This document shows, piece after piece, positions 17,900-26,312 of a DNA stretch of 64,000 nt. Origin of the DNA: Mycobacteriaceae bacterium (GTDB lineage: Bacteria; Pseudomonadota; Gammaproteobacteria; Burkholderiales; Burkholderiaceae_D); contig CAJCHO010000064.1 in the NCBI GenBank assembly GCA_903970145.1, positions 27,975-91,974 on the forward strand. The letters are read 5' to 3'. The notes under the pieces are model-generated. The model did not search any database and was not told the DNA's origin. It worked only from the letters and a program-made list of their open reading frames with translations. Made by a program: the position numbers and the translations under genes. Numbering within the stretch: the first letter of the stretch is position 1; the number at the start of each line of letters is the position of its first letter.

Positions 17900-18535
17900 A
17901 TGACCCGCGCCGTCGCCCTTTTCACGACACTCGCAAGCCTTGTCCTCATCATCTGCCCGGCATGGGGTGAAGACACGCCCGCAGCAGCGACCGGACCTGA
18001 TCTCGCCAAGGGACAGGCCGTTGCCAGCCAGGTATGTGCGGCCTGCCATGGACCGGATGGCAATGCGATCGCGGTGATCTATCCGAAGCTGGCCGGACAG
18101 CCTGCGCAATACATCGTCAAGCAGCTCAAGAATTTCAAGACCGGTGATCGTGTCAATCCGATCATGGGTCCGTATGCCGCGGCGCTGAGTGAATCCGACA
18201 TGGAGAACGTGGCGGCCTATTTCGCGAAGCAATCGGTCAAGCCGGCGATGGCCAAGATCGCCCTCGACAAGAACGTGCTCGGACAGAAGATCTATCGGGC
18301 CGGCCTCGCCGACAAGGGCGTTCCCGCCTGCGCTGCCTGCCACGGCCCGGCGGGAGCCGGTCTGCCGGCGCAGTATCCCGCGCTTGGTGGCCAGTGGCCG
18401 GAGTACTCCGCTGCACAGCTGACGGCCTTCCACGACGGCGTGCGCCACAATGGCCCGATGATGCTCACCATCTCGCAACGCATGTCCGACAGCGAGATCA
18501 AGGCCGTGTCCGACTACATGGCCGGACTGCATTAG
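17900..18535 (+). CDS. Cytochrome c4 (dihaem, periplasmic)
   Basis: A 211-residue secreted dihaem cytochrome. A signal peptide (FTTLASLVLIICPAWG) precedes two homologous class I domains, each with CAACH; the first is at residues 46-50. Domain 1 carries PKLAGQPAQYIVKQLKNFK, and both have methionine-containing segments for the sixth haem ligand (NPIMGPYA, NGPMMLTI). Cytochromes c4 pass electrons to terminal oxidases in the periplasm. The ATG follows an AGGA. It has its own leader, divergent from engB, a neighbourhood often seen in betaproteobacteria. Confidence 0.93.
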   Translation: MTRAVALFTTLASLVLIICPAWGEDTPAAATGPDLAKGQAVASQVCAACHGPDGNAIAVIYPKLAGQPAQYIVKQLKNFKTGDRVNPIMGPYAAALSESDMENVAAYFAKQSVKPAMAKIALDKNVLGQKIYRAGLADKGVPACAACHGPAGAGLPAQYPALGGQWPEYSAAQLTAFHDGVRHNGPMMLTISQRMSDSEIKAVSDYMAGLH

Positions 18536-18544
18536 CCTGATCGA

Positions 18545-19825
18545 CTAGAGCGCGGGCATCGTCTCGCCGCAAAAGAGGTCTTCCGGAGTCTCCCGCTTGC
18601 GCACCAGATGGGCGTGTGCCCCATCGATCAGAATTTCGGCCGCGCGCGGGCGCGTATTGTAATTCGACGCCATGGCCATGCCGTAGGCACCGGCGTTCAA
18701 TATCGCTACCAGGTCACCTTCGCGCAGCGCCAGGTCCCGTGCTCGCGCGAGCCAGTCTCCTGACTCGCACACCGGTCCGACCAGATCCCAGTTCACTACC
18801 GGGGCATCGACCTTTTCCAGCGGCAGCACTTCGTGCCAAGCGTCGTAGAGGGCCGGCCGCAAGAGGTCATTCATCGCGGCGTCAACTATGGCGTAATTGC
18901 GAGCGCTGCCGGGCTTTAGGTACTGGACCCGGCTTAACAGCACGCCGGCAGCCGCCACGATCGATCGGCCCGGCTCGAACAGGACCCGCAGCGCCGCGCC
19001 ACCATGGAATTGCTCGCGCCAGCGATCCACTCGCGCCAATGCGCGGCGCACGTACTCTTCGATCGCCACCGTTGCCTCGCCCTGGTAAGCGACCCCAAGT
19101 CCTCCGCCCAGGTCGAGATGCGTCAGCACAATCCCCTCGTGCGCCAACTCATCGATCAGCTCGATCAGCCTTTCCAGCGCCTGCATGAAGGGGCCGTCAT
19201 CGAGCAGCTGCGAGCCGATGTGGCAATCGATCCCGATGACGCGCAGATTGGGCAGCATCGTCGCCTCGCGAAAGGCAGCCAGCGCCCCGTCGATGTCGAT
19301 TCCAAATTTGGTATCGCGCAGCCCGGTTGCCACGTAGGGATGGGTCTTTGCATCGACATCGGGATTGACGCGCAGGGACACTGGGGCGGTTTTGCCGCAA
19401 GCGCCCGCAAGCCGATCGAGCAGGCGCAGCTCCGAGAGCGACTCCACGTTAAAGCAGGCGATGCCGTGCGACAGGGCGAGTTCCATCTCCGCGGCCGATT
19501 TGCCGACACCCGAGAAAATGATCCGCTTGGGATCGCCGCCGGCGGCCAATACCCGCAACAGCTCACCCCCTGAAACGATGTCAAAACCAGCGCCCTCGCG
19601 CGCCAGCTGGTTCAGGATCGCAAGATTCGAGTTGGCCTTTACCGCATAGCAGATGAGCGCATCGTGACCGGCACAGGCGCTGGCGTAGGCGCGAAAGCGC
19701 TCCTGCAGTGCGGCGCGCGAATAGACATAAAGCGGCGTACCAAACTCGTCAGCCAGCGCCGCCAGATCGCAATCCTCGATGAACAGGCGCGTGCCCCGAT
19801 AGGCAATACCCCCGGACGGACTCAT
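18545..19825 (-). CDS. lysA: Diaminopimelate decarboxylase
   Basis: A 426-residue PLP enzyme of alanine-racemase fold type III. It makes lysine from meso-diaminopimelate. The PLP lysine is in CYAVKANSN, phosphate binding is in LDLGGGLGV, FEPGRSIVA contacts substrate, and VGPVCESGDW supplies the cysteine from the partner subunit. The ATG at 19825 overlaps the stop of lptM in an ATGA junction, so the two are translationally coupled. The usual partner dapF is not adjacent here. Confidence 0.97.
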   Translation of the reverse strand: MSPSGGIAYRGTRLFIEDCDLAALADEFGTPLYVYSRAALQERFRAYASACAGHDALICYAVKANSNLAILNQLAREGAGFDIVSGGELLRVLAAGGDPKRIIFSGVGKSAAEMELALSHGIACFNVESLSELRLLDRLAGACGKTAPVSLRVNPDVDAKTHPYVATGLRDTKFGIDIDGALAAFREATMLPNLRVIGIDCHIGSQLLDDGPFMQALERLIELIDELAHEGIVLTHLDLGGGLGVAYQGEATVAIEEYVRRALARVDRWREQFHGGAALRVLFEPGRSIVAAAGVLLSRVQYLKPGSARNYAIVDAAMNDLLRPALYDAWHEVLPLEKVDAPVVNWDLVGPVCESGDWLARARDLALREGDLVAILNAGAYGMAMASNYNTRPRAAEILIDGAHAHLVRKRETPEDLFCGETMPAL

Positions 19826-20154
19826 TGGTTGGCCGGAGCCGGAGTCACCGTGGAGTTCGACTGCGGTGCGCGCTGGCGACCGTCGGTCGTCTCAGAGTTT
19901 TGCAGCGGGTCGATCGGGGGCGGCAAGGGTGCCGGGTCGGAACTCATGGGCGGAACCGGGAACACCGGCGTCAGCGGGGCAAGGGTTTGCGGGGGCCGCG
20001 GCGGCAGGGGTTCGTCCTTGGGCAGATAGAGCGGTCCGCGCTGGCCGCAACCGAAAAGACCCACGCAACCAAGGAGGGTAATGGACGCTAGAATGAGCCG
20101 CGCACGCGTCGCGCCGGTCCCTGCGATTTGGCGAATCATCGATCGCGATTTCAT
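19822..20154 (-). CDS. lptM: LPS-assembly lipoprotein LptM (YifL-like)
   Basis: A small 110-residue lipoprotein. The hydrophobic signal (ARLILASITLLGCVGLFGC) ends in a lipobox cysteine directly followed by GQRGPLYLPKDEP, the GPLYLP signature of the LptM/YifL family. LptM helps LptD mature in the outer membrane. The rest is a Pro-rich disordered tail. The start is uncertain among methionines at 20163, 20154 and 20139; I use 20154, and no clear ribosome binding site decides it. It is coupled to lysA and divergent from cyaY, the typical proteobacterial order. Confidence 0.85.
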   Translation of the reverse strand: MKSRSMIRQIAGTGATRARLILASITLLGCVGLFGCGQRGPLYLPKDEPLPPRPPQTLAPLTPVFPVPPMSSDPAPLPPPIDPLQNSETTDGRQRAPQSNSTVTPAPANQ

Positions 20155-20215
20155 GTTGCACAACGGCGGGGCACAGAGGCCTCAATAAGCCCTCGGGGGT
20201 GAAGTGGAGTTTAGC

Positions 20216-20536
20216 ATGACCGATAGCGAGTTCCTGAACGCGCTCGACGAGACGCTGGCGCAAATCGAGCGCGCCGTCGAGGACTCGGGCGCCGATATCG
20301 AAAGCTCGCGCAGCGGCCCGATCCTGAGTCTCGAATTCGAGGACCGCAGTCGCATTGTCATCAATGGCCAACCGGCGATTCAGGAGCTCTGGGTAGCAGC
20401 GCGCAGCGGCGGCTATCACTATCGCCAGTCGCCACAGGGTTGGGTCGACACGCGCACGGGATGCGCTCTCTTCACGGCGCTCTCCGAGGCGGTCTCACTA
20501 CATGCCGGACAGCCGGTCGACTTGCGCACCGCCTAG
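20216..20536 (+). CDS. cyaY: Iron-sulfur assembly protein CyaY (frataxin)
   Basis: A 106-residue bacterial frataxin. It has an acidic first helix (MTDSEFLNALDETLAQIERA), then ADIESSRSGPILSLEF, INGQPAIQELWVAARSGGYHY and the C-terminal helix region. CyaY binds iron and modulates the IscS-IscU cluster assembly machine. The ATG at 20216 follows GTGGAG at good spacing. Divergent from lptM. Confidence 0.95.
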   Translation: MTDSEFLNALDETLAQIERAVEDSGADIESSRSGPILSLEFEDRSRIVINGQPAIQELWVAARSGGYHYRQSPQGWVDTRTGCALFTALSEAVSLHAGQPVDLRTA

Positions 20537-20544
20537 GTACCGCG

Positions 20545-23043
20545 CTAGTTGTGGATCATTCCGTAGGGCAGATCCGAGCGCGGCTGCTGTACGGGTGCAT
20601 TGGCAGGCGGCGCCACGGCAGGTGTCCCGGGGACTGTCGGGCCGGGGGGAGCGCCGCTCTTGTCGGTCGGAGCCTGTGAGGGCGGCGTCTGCGGCGTCTC
20701 GCCTGCTTCGGTCGCATCGAGGCCCAGCGAATTGACGCTCTGGCTGGGGCCGAACTCGGAGTAGTAGAACTCGCCGCCGATGCTCACAACTCCCGGCGGC
20801 ACGACCCGTTCGGTCTCGGGCACTCCCTTGACTGCTGTCTGCATGTAGGAGATCCAGATCGGCAGGGCAAGACCGCCGCCAGTCTCGCGATCGCCGAGCG
20901 AGCGCGGCTGGTCAAATCCAACCCAGATGATCGCTACTTCCCCGCCATTTATATAGCCATCAAACCAGGTGTCGTGTGAATCGTTGGTGGTGCCGGTCTT
21001 GCCCCCGATGTCAGAGCGCTTTAGCACGGCGCTTGCGCGCGCGCCGGTGCCGTAGCGGGCCACACCCTTCAAAAGGCTGTCCATGATGAAGGCGTTGCGC
21101 ACGTCGATAACGCGATTGGCCTCGTCGTTGGCCAGAAGTGGCGCTGCGCGCGCCAGCTCGACCCCGTTCGAATCGGTGATCCGGCCGATCAGGTAAGGAT
21201 TGATCTTGTAGCCGCTATTGGCAAATACCGAGTAGGCGCCAAGCATCTGCCAGGGAGTGACCGATCCCGCGCCAAGCGCCATGGGCAGGTAAGCCGGATG
21301 CTTTTCAGGGTCAAAACCAAAGCGCGGAATATAGCCCTGCACGTACTTGGGAGTAATGGCCTGCAGGATGCGGATCGTCACCATGTTCTTGGAGAGCGCG
21401 ATGGCGCGCCGCAGCGTGATCGGCCCTTCGTACTTGCCATCGTAATTCTTGGGTTCCCAGGTCGTGCTGCCGGTCTGTGCCGCGTCAATCACGATCGGCG
21501 CATCGTTAACGATCGTCGCCGGAGTGAAGCCCCGCTCCAATGCAGCCGAGTAGACAAATGGTTTGAAGCTCGAACCCGGCTGGCGCCAGGCCTGCGTCAC
21601 GTGATTGAACTTGTTTCGCGCAAAATCAAAACCGCCGACCAGCGCATGTACCGAGCCGTCAATCGAGCTACCGGCAACGAGCGCCGCCTGGACCTGCGGA
21701 ATCTGGATGATTTCCCAGGCACCTTTCTGACCGCGGATGATGCGAATGATCGCACCACGGCGCAGCTTCTTGTCCGGTGGTGCCTTGTCTGCCAGGGCCG
21801 AAGCGCAGGCCTTGAGGCCATCGCCGGTGATCTCGTAGGTTTCGCCGGGCCGTGCTGCGTGCACCACCTTGGCCGAGGCGTCGAGCACTACGGCGGCCAG
21901 AATGTCGTCCGCATCGCTGTATTCGAGCAGCGCATCCTCGATCGCCTGGTCCAGTTCTTCGCGGGCGTGGGCGTTCTCGGCGCCATCGGTTGCGGCTGGC
22001 GCGGGCAGCTCCACGAAACCTTCCGGTCCTTCATAACGCTGGCGCCGCTCGTAGTCGAGCACGCCCTGGCGCATCGCCTGATAGCCAACATTCTGATCGG
22101 CCGCGATGATCGTCGTGTAGATGTTCAGCCCGCGCGTATAGCTTTCTTCCTTGAACTGGTCGTAGGCGATCTGGCGCGCCAGTTCGGCCACGTACTCGGC
22201 ATGCACCGCATAGCCGATGCCCTCGGCGCGCACGCTGGGCCGCTCCTTGACGGCCGCATCGAACTGGTCCTGGGTAAGAAAACCGAGCGCCAGCATGCGC
22301 CCGAGCACATAGAGCTGGCGAGTGCGCGCGCGCGTCGGATTGACGACCGGGTTAAACGTCGACGGCGCCTTGGGCATGCCGGCCAGCATGGCCGCCTCGG
22401 CGGGGGTGATGTCCTTCAATGCCTTGCCGTAGTACACGCGCTCGGCAGAAGCGAAACCATAGGCGCGCTGACCGAGGTATATCTGGTTGATATAGACCTC
22501 CAGTATCTGGTCCTTGGTCAGCGTCGACTCGATCTTGAAGGCCATCAGGATCTCGTAGAACTTGCGCGTATAGCTCTGTTCCGAGGACAGAAAGAAGTTG
22601 CGCGCGACCTGCTGGGTGATGGTCGATGCGCCCTGACGGCGCGCGCCGGTATGCAAGGCATTGGCCACTGCGGCGCGCAGGATGCCGACGTAGTCGACCC
22701 CGCCATGCTGGTAGAAGCGATCGTCCTCAGCCGCGAGAATCGCCTGCTTCATGAGCAAGGGCACTTCGCCAATGCTCACGACATTGCGGCGCTCCTCGCC
22801 GAACTCACCGATGAGCACACCATCGGCGGTAAATACGCGCATCGGGATCTTCGGCCGATAGTCGGTCAAAGTATCGATCGCCGGCAGATTCTTGTAAGCC
22901 AGCGCGGTCGCCAGCATAGCCACCAGAAGCCCGCTCAATGCCAAGCCTGCCACTACCAGGGCGGTCCATGCTGCCGCGCGCCCTAAGGAGCGCAAGATGC
23001 TTTTGGCGGAGCTACCCCCGGGGTGATCTTCGTTATCAGTCAT
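20545..23043 (-). CDS. mrcA: Penicillin-binding protein 1A (bifunctional)
   Basis: An 832-residue class A PBP that polymerises and crosslinks peptidoglycan. One N-terminal membrane anchor lies at about residues 25-50. The glycosyltransferase domain has ILAAEDDRFYQHGGVDYVG, then GASTITQQVARNFFL and INQIYLGQRAYGF. The transpeptidase has the active serine in QPGSSFKPFVY, the SKN motif in ALSKNMVTIR and the KTGTT box in GGKTGTTNDSHD. The C-terminus is a Pro/Ala/Thr-rich tail. It is divergent from pilMNOPQ, the classic arrangement in beta- and gammaproteobacteria. Confidence 0.97.
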   Translation of the reverse strand: MTDNEDHPGGSSAKSILRSLGRAAAWTALVVAGLALSGLLVAMLATALAYKNLPAIDTLTDYRPKIPMRVFTADGVLIGEFGEERRNVVSIGEVPLLMKQAILAAEDDRFYQHGGVDYVGILRAAVANALHTGARRQGASTITQQVARNFFLSSEQSYTRKFYEILMAFKIESTLTKDQILEVYINQIYLGQRAYGFASAERVYYGKALKDITPAEAAMLAGMPKAPSTFNPVVNPTRARTRQLYVLGRMLALGFLTQDQFDAAVKERPSVRAEGIGYAVHAEYVAELARQIAYDQFKEESYTRGLNIYTTIIAADQNVGYQAMRQGVLDYERRQRYEGPEGFVELPAPAATDGAENAHAREELDQAIEDALLEYSDADDILAAVVLDASAKVVHAARPGETYEITGDGLKACASALADKAPPDKKLRRGAIIRIIRGQKGAWEIIQIPQVQAALVAGSSIDGSVHALVGGFDFARNKFNHVTQAWRQPGSSFKPFVYSAALERGFTPATIVNDAPIVIDAAQTGSTTWEPKNYDGKYEGPITLRRAIALSKNMVTIRILQAITPKYVQGYIPRFGFDPEKHPAYLPMALGAGSVTPWQMLGAYSVFANSGYKINPYLIGRITDSNGVELARAAPLLANDEANRVIDVRNAFIMDSLLKGVARYGTGARASAVLKRSDIGGKTGTTNDSHDTWFDGYINGGEVAIIWVGFDQPRSLGDRETGGGLALPIWISYMQTAVKGVPETERVVPPGVVSIGGEFYYSEFGPSQSVNSLGLDATEAGETPQTPPSQAPTDKSGAPPGPTVPGTPAVAPPANAPVQQPRSDLPYGMIHN

Positions 23044-23071
23044 GCGCTAAGTTCAGGCTCGAAGGTAGGCG

Positions 23072-23077
23072 ATTATA
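23072..23077 (-). promoter_or_regulatory. Candidate -10 box for mrcA
   Basis: A perfect TATAAT on the minus strand, about 30 bases upstream of the mrcA start. No convincing -35 lies 16-18 bases further up, so it is a weak call. Confidence 0.35.
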
Positions 23078-23238
23078 GCTGCGCGCGCGCAACATCCTTG
23101 CGCAGTCCCCAGTGCCTCTCTATCATGGGTCATGAGTTCAATCAGACCGGCAATTGCAATGCCGGCAGCGCACGCAGACGGTTATGTTGTTTTTTCTCCC
23201 GGCGCGCGCTCAAATGCCTTTACATTGGGCAAATCTTG

Positions 23239-23267
23239 TTGCTAGCATCTCAAGTAAAGTTTATAAA
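23239..23267 (+). promoter_or_regulatory. Sigma-70 promoter for pilMNOPQ
   Basis: -35 TTGCTA (23239-23244), exactly 17 bases, then -10 TATAAA (23262-23267). Transcription would start near 23274, giving an ~89-base leader before pilM. Confidence 0.6.
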
Positions 23268-23362
23268 TATTCCCTAACCCCTCGTAGTTAATAAGTTTTT
23301 TTATCATCCATCGTCCGGGTTGGGACACTGATTGACAACTGATCACCAGCGGAGAGCTACCT

Positions 23363-24442
23363 TTGGCCTTCGATTTTGGGGCACTCTTTTCTTCGCAGAG
23401 TCAACCGCTACTCGGGTTGGATCTGAGCACTTCCGGCGTGAAGCTTGTCGAGCTTTCGGGTTCGGAGGCCAACGGCTTTCGCCTTGAGCGCTATGCGATC
23501 GAGCCCTTGCCCAAGGGCGTCATAACGGACGGCAACATCGAAAACCTGGAAGCGGTTTCCGAGGCGGTCAAACGTGCCTGGAAGAAGAGCGGCACCAAGA
23601 TCAAGAATGTTGCCATGGCACTGCCAAGCGCGGCCGTGATCACCAAGAAGATCATCCTGCCCGCCGGCCTGACCGAGGAGGCGCTGGAGCTTCAGGTAGA
23701 AAGCGAAGCCAACCAGTACATCCCCTTCGCACTCGAAGAGGTCGCCCTCGATTTTAGCGTCATCGGTCAGTCGCCCAATTCACCGGAAGACATTGAGGTG
23801 CTGCTTGCCGCGTCGCGCCGCGAGAAGGTCGAGGATCGCGTCGCAGTAGCCCAGTCTGCCGGGATGAAGGCGGTCGTGATGGACATCGAGTCCTTCGCGG
23901 CGCGCTCGATTGCCGAGCGCATCATCCGCCAAATGCCCGACGAGGGCGAGGGCCAGATCATCGCCCTGTTCTCTGTGGGCGCGCACACCACGACGATATC
24001 GGTAACTCTGAACGGTCAGGGCATTTACGAACGCGAGCAGGCCTTTGGTGGCGCGCAGCTGACCCAGGACATCGCACGCACGTATGGACTCTCGGTCGAT
24101 GAGGCCGAAACCAAAAAGCGCAGCGGCGACCTGCCGGAAAACTACGAGCGCGATCTGCTGCAGCCGTTCGCCGACACCATCGCACTGGAAGTCACGCGCG
24201 CCCTGCAGTTCTTCTTCACATCGACTCCCTACAGCCGCGTCGACCAGATTCTGCTGGCCGGTGGCTGTGCGGTGATACCGGGACTGGTTGATGTCGTTGG
24301 AACTCGCACCCAGGCGGCGACTTCGATCCTCAACCCTTTCAAGGGCATGGACATGGGGTCTTCGATCCGTGACAAGCAGGCTCGGCTGGACGCGCCCTCG
24401 CTGCTCGTCGCTACAGGCCTCGCAATGCGCAGGAGTGCCTGA
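23363..24442 (+). CDS. pilM: Type IV pilus inner-membrane platform protein PilM
   Basis: A 359-residue actin-like ATPase, cytoplasmic, which binds the N-terminus of PilN and links the pilus motor to the alignment complex. The phosphate-1 loop LLGLDLSTSGVKLVEL and adenosine-region LLAGGCAVIPGLVDVV are visible, and length is standard. The start is a TTG at 23363 with GGAGAG six bases upstream. The stop overlaps pilN by one base. First gene of the operon. Confidence 0.95.
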   Translation: MAFDFGALFSSQSQPLLGLDLSTSGVKLVELSGSEANGFRLERYAIEPLPKGVITDGNIENLEAVSEAVKRAWKKSGTKIKNVAMALPSAAVITKKIILPAGLTEEALELQVESEANQYIPFALEEVALDFSVIGQSPNSPEDIEVLLAASRREKVEDRVAVAQSAGMKAVVMDIESFAARSIAERIIRQMPDEGEGQIIALFSVGAHTTTISVTLNGQGIYEREQAFGGAQLTQDIARTYGLSVDEAETKKRSGDLPENYERDLLQPFADTIALEVTRALQFFFTSTPYSRVDQILLAGGCAVIPGLVDVVGTRTQAATSILNPFKGMDMGSSIRDKQARLDAPSLLVATGLAMRRSA

Positions 24443-25110
24443 TGATTCAGATCAACCTACTCCCCCACCGCGAGGAACGTCGCAAACAGCGCCGCACGGA
24501 ATTCTACGTGATGACGGCGCTGGCGGTGATGTCCGCCGTTGTGATCGTCTTCGTGATTTTCGCTTACTACCAGAGCGCCATCGACAGCCAGGTTCAGCGC
24601 AACAACCTGATCAAGGCCGAGAACGCCAAGCTTGACGATCAGATCAAGGAAATTGCGGATCTGCGCTCCGAGCTGGACAGCCTGAAAGCACGGCAGCAGG
24701 CGGTTGAAGACCTGCAGAGCGATCGCAACCTGCCGGTCCATCTGTTCGACGAAATGGTCAAGCAAGTGCCCGAGGGTATCTACCTAATCTCGATCAAGCA
24801 GATCGGGATGAAGGTCACCCTGGTCGGGATCGCGCAGTCCAATGATCGGGTGTCCGAATTCCTGCGCAACATGAGCAACAATTCAGCGTGGCTCGACTCA
24901 CCTGATCTGGTCGAAATCAAGTCGACCATCGTCGGAGCCGACAAGCGTCGGGCGTTCCAGTTCACGATCAATGTGAACACCAAGCGTGCTGTGGCTAGCA
25001 AGGATGGCGACGCCGCTGGCAAGCCCGCTGGCGCAGCTCCCGCCGCATCCGGTGCACCAGCTGCCGTGGCGCCCGCTCCCGCGCCGGCTGCGCCCGCAGC
25101 AAAGAAGTGA
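24442..25110 (+). CDS. pilN: Type IV pilus assembly protein PilN
   Basis: A 222-residue inner-membrane protein. The N-terminal INLLPHREERRKQR is the conserved PilM-binding segment. One membrane helix follows (about residues 22-42), then a coiled-coil and a ferredoxin-like periplasmic domain. The last ~30 residues are an Ala/Pro low-complexity tail (AGAAPAASGAPAAVAPAP), longer than in many homologues. AGGAG lies just before the start, which shares one base with the pilM stop. Confidence 0.95.
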   Translation: MIQINLLPHREERRKQRRTEFYVMTALAVMSAVVIVFVIFAYYQSAIDSQVQRNNLIKAENAKLDDQIKEIADLRSELDSLKARQQAVEDLQSDRNLPVHLFDEMVKQVPEGIYLISIKQIGMKVTLVGIAQSNDRVSEFLRNMSNNSAWLDSPDLVEIKSTIVGADKRRAFQFTINVNTKRAVASKDGDAAGKPAGAAPAASGAPAAVAPAPAPAAPAAKK

Positions 25111-25122
25111 TCGGATAACGCT

Positions 25123-25791
25123 ATGAAGCTCGATTTCAAGAAAATCGCTGACCAGTTCCGCAACCTCAATCCGCGCGATGTCGGAACCTGGCCGATCCTG
25201 CCGCGCGCGGCAACAGCTGTAGGCATCATCGTGGCCGTGGTGGCGGTGGGCTACTTCGTGTTCCTCAACGATTACGTCAATACGCTGGATGCCGACCGGA
25301 CCGAGGAAGAATCGCTGCGCACCCAGTACAAGTCGAAGCTATCCCAGGCGGTCAATCTTGAACCTCTGCGCAAACAGAAGGAACAGATCGCCCAATACGT
25401 GTTCCGCCTCGAAAAGCAGCTGCCCAGCAAGTCCGAGATGGATGCCCTCCTGTCTGACATCAATCAGGCGGGCGTCGGGCGGGGTCTGCAGTTCGAGCTG
25501 TTCAAGCCGGGACCGCAGAGCGTCAAGGATTACTACGCCGAACAGCCGATCGATCTGAAGATTACCGGCAGCTACCATGACCTGGGCCAGTTCACCAGCG
25601 ACATCGCCGCCCTGCCGCGCATCGTTACGCTCAACAACATAGCGATCGCCACCAACGACAAGGACAAGGGCACAAGCAACCTCGTCATGGATGCTCAGGC
25701 CAAGACCTTCCGCTATCTCGATTCGGATGAGGTCGCGAATCAACGCAAGGCCAAGGCGGCGGCCGCTGCGGCGAAGGGACCAGGCAAATGA
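25123..25791 (+). CDS. pilO: Type IV pilus assembly protein PilO
   Basis: A 222-residue single-pass inner-membrane protein that pairs with PilN. The membrane segment is about residues 31-48 (VGIIVAVVAVGYFVFL), followed by coiled coil and the core region (LPSKSEMDALLSDINQAG, then GSYHDLGQFTSDIAALPRIV). It begins 12 bases after pilN and overlaps pilP by four bases (ATGA). Confidence 0.95.
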   Translation: MKLDFKKIADQFRNLNPRDVGTWPILPRAATAVGIIVAVVAVGYFVFLNDYVNTLDADRTEEESLRTQYKSKLSQAVNLEPLRKQKEQIAQYVFRLEKQLPSKSEMDALLSDINQAGVGRGLQFELFKPGPQSVKDYYAEQPIDLKITGSYHDLGQFTSDIAALPRIVTLNNIAIATNDKDKGTSNLVMDAQAKTFRYLDSDEVANQRKAKAAAAAAKGPGK

Positions 25792-26312
25792 AGCGTACCT
25801 CTCTCTATCTCGCAGCCTGCGTACTTTTGGCCAGCTGCGGCGGGCAGGATGACGAATTGCGCGACTGGATGACTGCCGCGCGCAAGGACATCCGGCCGGT
25901 GACCAACACCCTGACCGAGCCGCGCACATTCGAGCCCTTCGTATACGCCGATCGCGACCAGGTCGATCCCTTTGATCCGGCCAAGCTTGCCAATGCCCTG
26001 CGCAAGCTCGCATCCAAGTCGAACAATGGCCTGGCACCCGACATGAACCGTCGCAAGGAGCCCCTGGAGTCCTTTCCGCTCGATTCGATTTCGATGGTCG
26101 GGATCATCTCGCGCGGCAGTGTAAGAACAGCGCTGCTGCGTGCCGATAGCGTGGTCTATGAAGTACGCCTGGGGATGCATGCAGGCGAGAATTTTGGCGA
26201 GGTCACGAAAATTACAGACAGTGACATCACTCTGAACGAACGAGTCCAGGACGCCTCCGGCGAATGGGTTGAACGCATCAGCACCTTGGAACTGCAGGAG
26301 GGGAAGAAATGA
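25788..26312 (+). CDS. pilP: Type IV pilus lipoprotein PilP
   Basis: A 174-residue inner-membrane lipoprotein with lipobox LLASC at about residues 14-18. A disordered linker follows, then a C-terminal beta domain (LDSISMVGIISRG, YEVRLGMHAGENFGEVTKI). It bridges PilNO to the PilQ secretin. ATGA overlaps join it to both pilO and pilQ, so all five genes are tightly coupled. Confidence 0.95.
   Translation: MKRTSLYLAACVLLASCGGQDDELRDWMTAARKDIRPVTNTLTEPRTFEPFVYADRDQVDPFDPAKLANALRKLASKSNNGLAPDMNRRKEPLESFPLDSISMVGIISRGSVRTALLRADSVVYEVRLGMHAGENFGEVTKITDSDITLNERVQDASGEWVERISTLELQEGKK

Larger units (their letters stand above)
23044..23362. other. Divergent control region between mrcA and pilM
   Basis: A 319-bp gene-free region. 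The mrcA side is GC-rich; the pilM side (about 23220-23320) is AT-rich. Its recognisable content is the pilM promoter at 23239-23267 and a perfect -10 box on the mrcA side, both listed separately. The A/T-rich stretch near 23290-23315, with seven T, has no stem and is not a terminator. Confidence 0.6.

Noticed and set aside
21298..22986. A 562-codon open frame on the plus strand antisense to mrcA
   Set aside because: It mirrors the strongly conserved PBP1A gene; its translation has no recognisable domain and its openness is expected from GC-rich codon use on the other strand.
23290..23315. Terminator upstream of pilM from the run of seven T
   Set aside because: No stem precedes the T-run in either direction.
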